DNA of 11,702 nucleotides from contig JAXGVG010000049.1 in the NCBI GenBank assembly GCA_040773965.1, forward strand, positions 1 through 11,702. The letters are read 5' to 3'. This DNA is from JAXGVG01 sp040773965. GTDB taxonomy: Bacteria; Pseudomonadota; Alphaproteobacteria; UBA9219. Position 1 is the stretch's first letter; every line of letters starts with the position of its first letter. Made by a program: the position numbers and the translations under genes. Positions 5,705 to 11,702 of this stretch are shown one piece after another. The notes beneath the pieces were generated by a model, which was given only the letters and a program-made list of their open reading frames with translations, ran no database searches and was not told the origin of the DNA.

Positions 5705-5842
5705 TATTAAAGGTCGGCATCGCCCAAGACAAGACGTCCGTTCAGGCTTTGTCCGAAAAGCCGTTTACTTTCATTAACCAAGACGGCCTTTCTTTCTTGG
5801 CCCTAGCTTTATGCCCGGCCTTTGACTACCATGCGGACCGCC

Positions 5843-6766
5843 ATGAACTGGTTGACCAACTTTGTGCGGCCCAAAATACGCGCGCTTGTCGGCGCCCAAA
5901 AGGAAATCCCCGACAACCTTTGGGAAAAGTGCCCCGGTTGCAGCGCCATGCTCTTCAAGCGCGAGCTTGAGGAACAGTCCAACGTGTGCCGCTATTGCGG
6001 CTTTCATCTGAAGCTTGAGCCCGCCAAACGCCTTGCCATGCTTTTCGACAACGGCGAATACGGGCTTGTCGACGCTCCCCATGTGAGCCCCGATCCGCTC
6101 AAGTTCCGCGATCAAAAACGCTATATCGACCGCCTTAAGGAAGCCCGCCATAAAACGGGCCGTCCGGATGCCGTCGTTGTGGCGGAAGGATCGATGGGCG
6201 GTTTTCGAACCATTATAGCCGTTTTCGACTTCTGCTTCATGGGCGGCTCGATGGGCATGGCTGTCGGCGAAGCCCTCATTGCCGCGTCGCGTCAGGCCGT
6301 CGCACGCAACGCGCCGCTTGTCGTTTTACCCGCCTCCGGCGGCGCGCGGATGCAGGAAGGCATTCTGTCATTGATGCAAATGCCGCGCACGATCCTCGCC
6401 GCCCGCGAAGTCAAGGAAGCCGGACTGCCCTATATCGTCGTTTTCACCGATCCGACCACCGGCGGCGTCACGGCTTCGTTCGCCATGGTCGGCGACATTC
6501 ATATCGCCGAGAAAGGCGCGCAGATCGGCTTTGCCGGCGCGCGCGTTATCGAAAACACGATCCGCGAAACCTTGCCCCCCGGATTCCAGCGGTCGGAATA
6601 CCTGCTCGATCACGGCATGATCGATATCGTCGTCACGCGCCAGGAATTGCGCGACACGCTTATTCGCGTCATCGGCCTTTTGCGCAGGGGTCCCAAGGCC
6701 CGGACGCCCCGCCTCACCGGCCCCGTCCCGCATGGCGCAAGGGATGTATCTGTAAGGCGGAAATAG
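5843..6766 (+). CDS. accD: Acetyl-CoA carboxylase carboxyltransferase subunit beta
   Basis: Beta subunit of the carboxyltransferase that, with AccA, moves CO2 from carboxybiotin (AccB) to acetyl-CoA, giving malonyl-CoA for fatty acid synthesis. The 307 residues begin MNWLTNFVRPKI, a typical alphaproteobacterial start; in-frame ATG 5831 and TTG 5822 would extend it. The N-terminal zinc ribbon has CPGC (Cys30, Cys33) and CRYC (Cys49, Cys52). The crotonase-like core shows MGGSMGMAVGEA, SGGARMQEGILSLMQM (about 165-180) and TDPTTGGVTASFAMVGD (about 202-218). The C-terminus is arginine-rich. It precedes folC, an arrangement common in alphaproteobacteria, where trpA is often upstream; trpA is not here. 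Its TAG stop (6764-6766) is the first bases of a G-rich repeat. Confidence 0.96.
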   Translation: MNWLTNFVRPKIRALVGAQKEIPDNLWEKCPGCSAMLFKRELEEQSNVCRYCGFHLKLEPAKRLAMLFDNGEYGLVDAPHVSPDPLKFRDQKRYIDRLKEARHKTGRPDAVVVAEGSMGGFRTIIAVFDFCFMGGSMGMAVGEALIAASRQAVARNAPLVVLPASGGARMQEGILSLMQMPRTILAAREVKEAGLPYIVVFTDPTTGGVTASFAMVGDIHIAEKGAQIGFAGARVIENTIRETLPPGFQRSEYLLDHGMIDIVVTRQELRDTLIRVIGLLRRGPKARTPRLTGPVPHGARDVSVRRK

Positions 6767-6932
6767 GGGCTCGGGGTTAGGGGCCGAGATTGGGGGTTAG
6801 AAAATGATGGGCTAACAATATTAGGGTCTGAACGCATGGTTGATTTTGTCTTTTTTTCACTTCTTCTTCTTTTTACTCCCGAACCCTAGCCCCGAGCCCC
6901 TAATCCCGAACCCCTAATCCCGAGCCCTGAAT
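6763..6932. repeat. G-rich inverted repeat with 14-bp tandem array between accD and folC
   Basis: The left arm at 6764-6782 and the right arm at 6884-6902 are reverse complements over 19 bp with one mismatch, which would be a G-U pair in RNA. The left arm continues with four G runs of four or five bases (6766-6769, 6773-6776, 6780-6783, 6792-6796), a G-quadruplex-type pattern on the plus strand. The right side is a tandem array of a 14-bp unit, CCCGARCCCCTAAT, with copies at 6878 (degenerate, 13 bp), 6891, 6905 and 6919. The central part is AT-rich with T runs. The accD stop and the folC start codon both fall inside the element. Confidence 0.85.
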
Positions 6933-8256
6933 GCTAAATCCCGATCTTCCGTCTTCGCAAATACTCGAACGCTTCCGGCGCGGGCGGAGCGCGGATATCG
7001 ACCTGACGCTGCGCAAGACCTATTTCGATTTGCTCGCCAAACTCGGCGATCCGCATAAAAAACTGCCTCCTGCCGTACATGTCGCGGGCACGAACGGCAA
7101 AGGCTCCACCTGCGCTTTTCTTCGCGCCATGGCCGAAACCGCCGGAAAGCGCGCGCACGTTTACACCTCGCCGCATCTCGTTTCCTTTCATGAGCGCATT
7201 CGCATCGCCGGTAAAATTATCGAAGAAGACGAGCTTGCGGAAATCCTCGGCGATATTGAACGGCTGAGCGATCCTGGCGGAATCACATATTTCGAGGCGG
7301 CGACCGCCGCCGCGTTCGTCGCGTTCACGCGCCACGCGGCCGACGTTACGCTTCTCGAAGCCGGCCTCGGCGGGCGTCTCGATGCGACCAACGTCGTGCC
7401 AAATCCCGTTGCCACCGTTATCGCGCGCCTGTCGTTCGATCACCGCGAATATCTCGGCCACACGATGGCCGAAATAGCCGGAGAGAAAGCCGGAATCCTG
7501 CGTTCGGAAACGCCGTGTTTCGCCGCGCCCCAGCCGTCGCTTGAGGCATTGACGGCGCTGCAGCGCGCCGCCTCTGAAAAGCGTGCGCCTTTGTTCATCG
7601 GCGGCAGGGACTGGCGCGTCGATCCCATCGGCACGCATGCGTTTTTATTCGAAAGCCCGAAACGTTCCCTTACGCTGCCCGCGCCCGCTTTGACAGGCCA
7701 GCATCAGTTATGGAACGCCGGGCTTGCCATCGCCACGGCAAGCGCCCTTCCCTTCGCCGTCGACGATCAGGAAATCGCCGCAGCCATGGCGCACGTCGAA
7801 TGGCCCGCGCGGCTGGAGCGTTTGCGTCAAGGCGCGCTTTGCGCGCTGCTTCCTCCGGGTTGGGAGCTTTGGCTGGACGGAGGGCATAACGATTCCGCCG
7901 GTGAAGTTTTGGCCCAGCAGATCGCGCTTTGGCGGCATGAAGAAGGACGTCATCCGCGCCCTATGCGGATCGTCCTTGGCATGCTGAACACCAAGGTGCC
8001 GCGCGAGTTTCTTGCGCCAATGATCCCTTTTATCGATGCCTTGCAAACCGTCGCCATCCCCGGCGAACCGCTCAGCCGCGCGGCGCACGAGCTTGCCGCA
8101 CTGGCGCGGGAAGCGGGAATTGCCAATGCCGCACCTGCGGCTTCGCTTCATGAGGCCATCGCCGCCTTGGCCGCAGACGGGAAAACGGGCGGGCGCCTGC
8201 TTGTCTGCGGCTCGCTTTACCTCGCGGGCGAGGTGTTGAAGCTGAACGCCCAATAA
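6931..8256 (+). CDS. folC: Bifunctional folylpolyglutamate synthase / dihydrofolate synthase
   Basis: ATP-dependent Mur-ligase-family enzyme that adds glutamate to dihydropteroate and then to folates. The 441 residues carry the P-loop HVAGTNGKGST (50-60), TSPHLVSFHERIRI (79-92), EAGLGGRLDATNVV (143-156), SFDHREYLGHT (168-178), EKAGI with the lysine usually carbamylated (185-189), GQHQLWNAGLA (256-266), WPARLERL (291-298) and the C-terminal domain motif WLDGGHND (314-321). Some products of this family have only one activity. The ATG at 6931 is the only sensible start, since the P-loop begins about 50 residues later and no other ATG lies between. No Shine-Dalgarno is present: upstream DNA is the CCCGARCCCCTAAT array, whose last copy supplies the A and T of ATG. 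Followed by an intrinsic terminator. Confidence 0.95.
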   Translation: MLNPDLPSSQILERFRRGRSADIDLTLRKTYFDLLAKLGDPHKKLPPAVHVAGTNGKGSTCAFLRAMAETAGKRAHVYTSPHLVSFHERIRIAGKIIEEDELAEILGDIERLSDPGGITYFEAATAAAFVAFTRHAADVTLLEAGLGGRLDATNVVPNPVATVIARLSFDHREYLGHTMAEIAGEKAGILRSETPCFAAPQPSLEALTALQRAASEKRAPLFIGGRDWRVDPIGTHAFLFESPKRSLTLPAPALTGQHQLWNAGLAIATASALPFAVDDQEIAAAMAHVEWPARLERLRQGALCALLPPGWELWLDGGHNDSAGEVLAQQIALWRHEEGRHPRPMRIVLGMLNTKVPREFLAPMIPFIDALQTVAIPGEPLSRAAHELAALAREAGIANAAPAASLHEAIAALAADGKTGGRLLVCGSLYLAGEVLKLNAQ

Positions 8257-8259
8257 AAA

Positions 8260-8298
8260 ACCACCGCGACGGCCTTTCCGCGCGGTGGTATCTCTTTT
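8260..8298. terminator. Bidirectional intrinsic terminator
   Basis: ACCACCGCG (8260-8268) and CGCGGTGGT (8281-8289) form a perfect 9-bp, GC-rich stem with a 12-nt loop. On the plus strand it is followed by ATCTCTTTTTA, and on the minus strand by TTTTTTATTG. It lies four bases after the folC stop and just past the end of the convergent small exported-protein gene, so it serves both. Confidence 0.85.
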
Positions 8299-8311
8299 TA
8301 TACAAACAGCG

Positions 8312-8605
8312 TTACTGGCCGACCGTCACGCCGTCGGAAGCCGCGCCGGTTTTTCTGGCGTGCTTTTTCTTGTGTTTTTTATGCTTCTTCTGTTTCGCTT
8401 GCTTCTTCACGGGCGCCGTTGCTTCCTTCGCGTCCGTCGCCGGAGCCGTCACCGCCGTATCCGGGGTCGCCGTCTCTACCGTCGCTTCGGTCGTTACTTC
8501 TGTATCCGGGGCCGCAGGCGTTACGGCAGCGTCTTGCGCCATAACGGGACCGGCCACCAGAACGGCCACGGCGGCTGCCGCAACCATCAGTTTTATCGAA
8601 CGCAT
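8312..8605 (-). CDS. Small exported Ala/Thr-rich protein with Lys/His-rich tail
   Basis: Not assignable to a named family. The 97-residue product starts at ATG 8603-8605, with AAAGGGA seven bases upstream. A signal peptide, MRSIKLMVAAAAVAVLVAGP, ends with VMA, and cleavage is likely near residue 23. The mature part has three zones: an acidic, Ala/Thr/Pro/Val-rich repeat-like stretch (TPAAPDTEVTTEATVETATP, TAVTAPATDAKEATAP), a strongly basic block (KKQAKQKKHKKHKKKHARK, about residues 67-85) and a short neutral end. This charge split suggests a periplasmic or envelope protein contacting an anionic partner or metal, but that is inference. The frame is open further upstream to 8713, but the extension lacks signal-peptide logic. 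It shares its terminator with folC and is divergent from mlaC. Confidence 0.75.
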   Translation of the reverse strand: MRSIKLMVAAAAVAVLVAGPVMAQDAAVTPAAPDTEVTTEATVETATPDTAVTAPATDAKEATAPVKKQAKQKKHKKHKKKHARKTGAASDGVTVGQ

Positions 8606-8891
8606 CTTTGAGTCCCTTTCCATGGAAGTATAACAAACGGCCCAACCGGTCCGTCCTGACAACAGGAAAAGAGCGAACCGTGGCAAAATAAAGGCAGTCT
8701 TGAAGGTCTGCAAACTCCGGCTTTACCCGGCGTTTGCTTCAAAAAAACCACATCCGGTTTTTCTTCTTTCCTGCCAGCCCTCGGGGCATTCTTTTTGGCT
8801 TGGTTTTGCCCTATTCAGGATATATAAAGTGATAGGGAATCAGAAGGCTTTTCCCGTTGCCCTGTTGTTCATTCCTGTTTTGGAGAGCTTA
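8606..8891. other. Divergent promoter region between the small exported-protein gene and mlaC
   Basis: This gap is 286 bp with no credible gene. It contains a hairpin with arms GCAAAC-CCGG (8710-8720) and CCGG-GTTTGC (8727-8737), one mismatch and a six-base loop, followed by seven A residues. It also contains a plus-strand promoter candidate near 8800. On the minus strand TATACT (8627-8632) looks like a -10 box for the small gene, but I see no convincing -35 box at the right distance. Confidence 0.5.
8800..8828 (+). promoter_or_regulatory. Possible sigma-70 promoter for mlaC
   Basis: TTGGTT (8800-8805) is followed after 17 nt by TATAAA (8823-8828), which matches five of six -10 bases. The surrounding DNA is AT-rich relative to the window, and the promoter would give a leader of about 55 nt before the mlaC start. 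Confidence 0.4.
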
Positions 8892-9572
8892 ATGCCCATC
8901 AATCTGCGCCGCGCGGCACGTATCAGCGTCTCTTTCTTTTTGTTTGGTATTTTTGCGCTTGGCCTCCCCATCGCCGCGCAGGCCCAAACGGGTGCTTCCG
9001 GCAACGAAGCGGCCGCCATGATCTCTCCCCAAGGCAAGTTCATCCAGGATCTTGGCGACAAAGCGATTGCCATCCTTGCCGACAAGTCCTTAACGGACGA
9101 ACAGCGCAATCAGCAGTTCCGCCAAATGCTTCGCGATTCCTTCGATCTTGTGACCATTGGCCGTTTCGCCCTTGGCCGCAACTGGAGGGCTGCGACGCCC
9201 GAACAGCAAAAGGAATACATGGGACTGTTTGAAGAACTGGTCGTCAAAACGTATTCCGACCGCTTCGCTCTCTATACGGGCGAAGGCTTCAAGGTCCGAA
9301 ACGTCCGGCCCGAAGGCGAGAAAGATTTCATCGTGAACAGCGACATTACCCGCCCCGACGGCTCGCCGCCGACAACCGTCGATTGGCGCCTTCGCCAGAA
9401 AAGCGGCAAGCTGGGCATCATCGACGTAGTCGTGGAAGGCGTGAGCATGAGCGTGACCCAAAGGCAGGAATACGCCTCTGTCATCGAGCGCAATGGCGGC
9501 AACATCGACGCTCTCCTTGACATGATGCGCGAACGCATCAAGGCGCCTACGGCTAAAAGCGGCAAGGCTTGA
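8892..9572 (+). CDS. mlaC: MlaC/Ttg2D-family periplasmic phospholipid-binding protein
   Basis: Probable periplasmic lipid carrier of the Mla (toluene-tolerance Ttg2) system, which ferries phospholipids between the MlaA outer-membrane lipoprotein and the MlaFEDB inner-membrane ABC complex. The 226-residue product starts at ATG 8892 with GGAG six bases upstream. A signal peptide ends in PIAAQA and cleavage is likely after residue 31. The mature protein shows family features: FIQDLGDKAIAILADKSLT, RQMLRDSFDLVTIGRFALGR, YMGLFEELVVKTYSDRF, VDWRLRQKSGKLGIIDVVVEGVSM and a RQEYASVIERNGGNIDALL end. The related hopanoid protein HpnM belongs to the same family and cannot be excluded, but no hopanoid genes are nearby. 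No other mla genes are in view; the downstream neighbours are lipid A genes. The frame is open upstream to 8700, but that extension would bury the signal peptide. Confidence 0.85.
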   Translation: MPINLRRAARISVSFFLFGIFALGLPIAAQAQTGASGNEAAAMISPQGKFIQDLGDKAIAILADKSLTDEQRNQQFRQMLRDSFDLVTIGRFALGRNWRAATPEQQKEYMGLFEELVVKTYSDRFALYTGEGFKVRNVRPEGEKDFIVNSDITRPDGSPPTTVDWRLRQKSGKLGIIDVVVEGVSMSVTQRQEYASVIERNGGNIDALLDMMRERIKAPTAKSGKA

Positions 9573-9609
9573 TTCCCCAATAGATAAATCTTTTCAAGGG
9601 ATTGCGACA

Positions 9610-9639
9610 TTAGCACGGCTTCCCGGGTTTGTTTATATT
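9610..9639 (+). promoter_or_regulatory. Possible promoter for waaA-lpxK
   Basis: TTAGCA (9610-9615) and TATATT (9634-9639) are 18 nt apart, in the roughly 100-bp gap between mlaC and waaA. The gap and the lack of overlap make a separate promoter reasonable, but read-through from mlaC is equally possible, as I see no terminator after mlaC. Confidence 0.3.
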
Positions 9640-9672
9640 ACGGGGTTGACGATAGCCGGAAGGGCTCTTTGA

Positions 9673-10968
9673 ATGCCGGAAATCGTCCTAACGGCTTTGG
9701 TATCCATGCGTTTTTACCGTTTCCTGACCGATATCGGCGCGCCGATCATCTCGCTTTACCTCAGGCGCCGCCTAAGGGAGGGACGCGAGGACCCCGCGCG
9801 ATTCGACGAGCGGCTCGGCATCCCGTCGAGGGCGCGCCCGGAGGGCAAGCTTGTGTGGTGCCATGCCGCCAGCGTCGGCGAAGCCATGTCCGTCCTCAGC
9901 CTCGTCAAGACGCTTAAGGAACACTATCCGGAATGGCGCATCCTGCTTACCACCGGCACAATGACCTCGGCGCGCATGCTGGTTTCTTTTTTGCCTGTCG
10001 ACGTCATTCACCAGTACGTGCCCGTGGACCGGCGGCCTTTCGTTTCCCGTTTTCTCGATCACTGGCGGCCAGACCGGGTTCTTTGGATCGAATCCGAGGT
10101 ATGGCCGAATCTTCTGACCGCCATTTCCGAACGGCATATCCCTGCGGCGCTGCTGAACGGGCGCATGTCCGAAAAATCGTTCCGGCAATGGTCCTGGGCA
10201 AAAAATTGGGCAAAGGCGCTGCTGAGCGCTTTTTCCCTCCTGTTTGTTCAGACGGAAGACGATCGTCGACGTTTTATGGCATTGGGCGCGCGAGACGTGC
10301 GGCGCGTTGGCAACCTGAAATTCGCAGCCGAGCCGTTGCCCTGCGACGAGGAAAAGCTGCGCAACCTGCGGGCGCAGACCGGCGCGCGCAAGGTCTGGCT
10401 TATGGCCTCGACGCACGAGGGCGAGGACGAAATCGCGCTGGACGTCCACAAGAAGCTGCGCGCGCGACGGTCCGATTTGCTTATGATCCTTGTGCCGCGC
10501 CATCCCGCCCGCGGCGGGGCCATCGCCGCTCTGGCGGCCCGGGAAGGCTTGCGTTGCGCGCGCCGCTCGGCAAAGGAAGACATCCGGCCCGATACGGCCG
10601 TCTATCTCGCGGACACTATGGGCGAAATGGGCCTTTTTTACCGCCTTGCGCCCGTGACGTGCCTTGGCGGCTCCTTCACGTGGGGCGGGCACAACCCCAT
10701 CGAGCCCGCGCAGCTCGGATGCGCCATGATTTTCGGTCCGCGCATGACGAATTTCGGGGAAATGGCGCGCGAAATGGTCCGTCAAAATGCGGCCTTGCAG
10801 GTGCCGGACGCCGGGGCCTTGACGGCGGCGCTTGAAAGGCTTTTGGATACGCCGGAAGCTGCCGGTGCGCTGGCCGGCGCCGCGCGAGCGTTTGCGGAAC
10901 AAAAGCGCCATGTGCTGGACGATACGCTGCGGCTTTTGGATCCCTGGTTCGCGGAGAAGCGTTCATGA
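9673..10968 (+). CDS. waaA: 3-deoxy-D-manno-octulosonic acid (Kdo) transferase
   Basis: GT-B glycosyltransferase at the inner membrane that adds Kdo from CMP-Kdo to the lipid A precursor. The 431 residues start at ATG 9673, with GGAAGGG eight bases upstream; ATG at 9706 (MRFYRFLTD) is an alternative nearer the usual N-terminus. An N-terminal hydrophobic stretch (IGAPIISLYL) probably anchors the protein. Motifs are ARFDERLG (catalytic-base Glu46), VWCHAASVGEAMSV (61-74), TTGTMTSARM, LWIESEVWPNLL, LNGRMSEKSF, WLMASTHEGEDE, ILVPRHP, ADTMGEMGLFY and GGSFTWGGHNPIEPAQLG (332-349). Whether it adds one or two Kdo residues cannot be told. The stop overlaps the lpxK start as ATGA. Confidence 0.95.
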   Translation: MPEIVLTALVSMRFYRFLTDIGAPIISLYLRRRLREGREDPARFDERLGIPSRARPEGKLVWCHAASVGEAMSVLSLVKTLKEHYPEWRILLTTGTMTSARMLVSFLPVDVIHQYVPVDRRPFVSRFLDHWRPDRVLWIESEVWPNLLTAISERHIPAALLNGRMSEKSFRQWSWAKNWAKALLSAFSLLFVQTEDDRRRFMALGARDVRRVGNLKFAAEPLPCDEEKLRNLRAQTGARKVWLMASTHEGEDEIALDVHKKLRARRSDLLMILVPRHPARGGAIAALAAREGLRCARRSAKEDIRPDTAVYLADTMGEMGLFYRLAPVTCLGGSFTWGGHNPIEPAQLGCAMIFGPRMTNFGEMAREMVRQNAALQVPDAGALTAALERLLDTPEAAGALAGAARAFAEQKRHVLDDTLRLLDPWFAEKRS

Positions 10969-11702
10969 AAGCGCCCCGTTTCTGGTTTCAACCGTTTGGG
11001 CTGAGGGCCGCGCTGCTGGCGCCGTTCGGTCAGTTCTATCGCGCGGGCGGCAAGTTTCGCGGCATAACCCGAACGCCCTACCTTGCGCGCGTTCCGGTCA
11101 TTTGCATCGGCAACGTCGTCGCGGGAGGGTCCGGCAAAACGCCCGTGGCGCTGACGCTCGCGCGTTTTCTGAAGACGAAAGGCTTTCGGCCCGTTTTCGT
11201 GACGCGCGGCTATGGAGGACGCGAAAAAGGTCCGCTACGCGTCGATCCCGAGCGCCATACGGCTGCCGACGTAGGCGACGAGCCTTTGCTGCTTGCGCGT
11301 GTCGCGCCCTGCTGGATCGGGCAAGACCGCGCCGCCGCCGTGCGGGAGGCCGAAAAAGACGCCACGCATATTCTCCTCGACGACGGGCTGCAAAACCCGA
11401 CGATCGTCAAGACGTCCAGCCTGCTCGTCATCGACGGCGCTGTGGGGATCGGCAACGGCCAGATCATTCCGGCGGGCCCTTTGCGAGAGACGCTGAACGA
11501 CGCGCTTCAGCGCGTGAACGCCGTGGTCATGATCGGCGAGGACGCGACGTGCCTGACCCCGCGCCTGACCAAACCCGTTATATGCGCAAGCCTGAAACCT
11601 CGCCTACCGAAGAATTTTCCGCGCAACAGGGAGTTTTTCGCGTTCGCGGGCATCGGAAGGCCGGAAAAGTTTTACGCGTCCTGCCGCGAGTTCGGCCTGA
11701 AC
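10965..11702 (+). CDS. lpxK: Tetraacyldisaccharide 4'-kinase (partial, 3' end outside window)
   Basis: Phosphorylates the 4' position of the tetraacyldisaccharide 1-phosphate to give lipid IVA, at the inner face of the cytoplasmic membrane. Translation from ATG 10965 runs 246 codons without a stop to the window edge; full-length LpxK is usually about 320-340 residues. Visible motifs are an N-terminal membrane-associated segment (LRAALLAPFGQFYRAGG), VICIGNVVAGGSGKTP with the P-loop (about 45-60), FVTRGYGGREKGP, VGDEPLLLA, ILLDDGLQNPTI with the conserved DDGxQN, IPAGPLRE and FFAFAGIGRPEKFY. It overlaps the waaA stop by four bases (ATGA), so the two are translationally coupled. In pathway order LpxK acts just before WaaA. 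Confidence 0.95.
   Translation, partial: MKAPRFWFQPFGLRAALLAPFGQFYRAGGKFRGITRTPYLARVPVICIGNVVAGGSGKTPVALTLARFLKTKGFRPVFVTRGYGGREKGPLRVDPERHTAADVGDEPLLLARVAPCWIGQDRAAAVREAEKDATHILLDDGLQNPTIVKTSSLLVIDGAVGIGNGQIIPAGPLRETLNDALQRVNAVVMIGEDATCLTPRLTKPVICASLKPRLPKNFPRNREFFAFAGIGRPEKFYASCREFGLN

Noticed and set aside
8285..8611. Plus-strand open frame of 108 codons opposite the small exported protein
   Set aside because: It is extremely Arg/Phe/Leu-rich, overlaps the terminator and lacks a ribosome binding site; it is the complement of the low-complexity gene.
8606..8713. N-terminal extension of the small exported protein by 36 codons
   Set aside because: The internal ATG at 8605 has a good ribosome binding site and starts a textbook signal peptide; the extension would hide it.
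8710..8737. GCAAAC-CCGG hairpin as an intrinsic terminator
   Set aside because: On the plus strand it is followed by A residues rather than T residues, and no gene ends just before it on either strand.
8700..8891. N-terminal extension of mlaC by 64 codons
   Set aside because: It would place a long non-signal stretch before the signal peptide and overlap the promoter candidate; ATG 8892 has a well-placed GGAG.
9772..10911. Minus-strand open frame of 379 codons over waaA
   Set aside because: It is a shadow of waaA, which has its full set of motifs, a good ribosome binding site and ATGA coupling to lpxK.

Overview
This window looks like chromosomal housekeeping DNA from a Gram-negative bacterium, most likely an alphaproteobacterium. 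The inference rests on lipid A/Kdo genes (waaA, lpxK), an MlaC-type periplasmic phospholipid carrier, the accD-folC neighbourhood typical of alphaproteobacteria, high GC, and dispersed palindromic repeats of the kind that generate VIPAQAGI-type shadow translations. I see no phage, transposase, CRISPR, rRNA or tRNA genes.

Layout. Positions 1-557 are a gene-free mosaic of repeats: an 11-bp tandem repeat at the left edge, then several hairpin elements and a 21-bp tandem repeat. Next come proA and proB on the minus strand (proB is upstream in transcription), separated by about 200 bp holding two hairpins. Divergent from proB are two small unrecognised plus-strand genes (3313-3756 and 3780-4235) that may be diverged copies of each other. 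They converge on a minus-strand pair, ybeY then corC/ybeX, which overlap by ATGA. Divergent from ybeY is accD, followed by a striking G-rich inverted repeat with a 14-bp tandem array, and then folC, whose start codon lies inside that array. A bidirectional terminator separates folC from a small minus-strand gene for an exported lysine/histidine-rich protein. Divergent from that is an mlaC-like gene, then waaA and lpxK, which overlap by ATGA. lpxK runs off the right edge.

Function. ProB and ProA carry out the first two steps of proline synthesis. YbeY (rRNA maturation/ribosome quality control endonuclease) and CorC-like CBS protein are the core of the conserved ybeZ-ybeY-ybeX-lnt cluster, here without its usual flanks. 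AccD commits acetyl-CoA to fatty acid synthesis and FolC makes folylpolyglutamates. MlaC, WaaA and LpxK all serve the outer membrane: phospholipid shuttling, Kdo transfer to lipid IVA precursor, and lipid A 4'-phosphorylation.

No clearly new multi-gene system is visible. The best candidates for new biology are the accD-folC repeat element that supplies the folC start codon, the pair of small unknown genes, the hairpins inside proBA, and the small Lys/His-rich exported protein.
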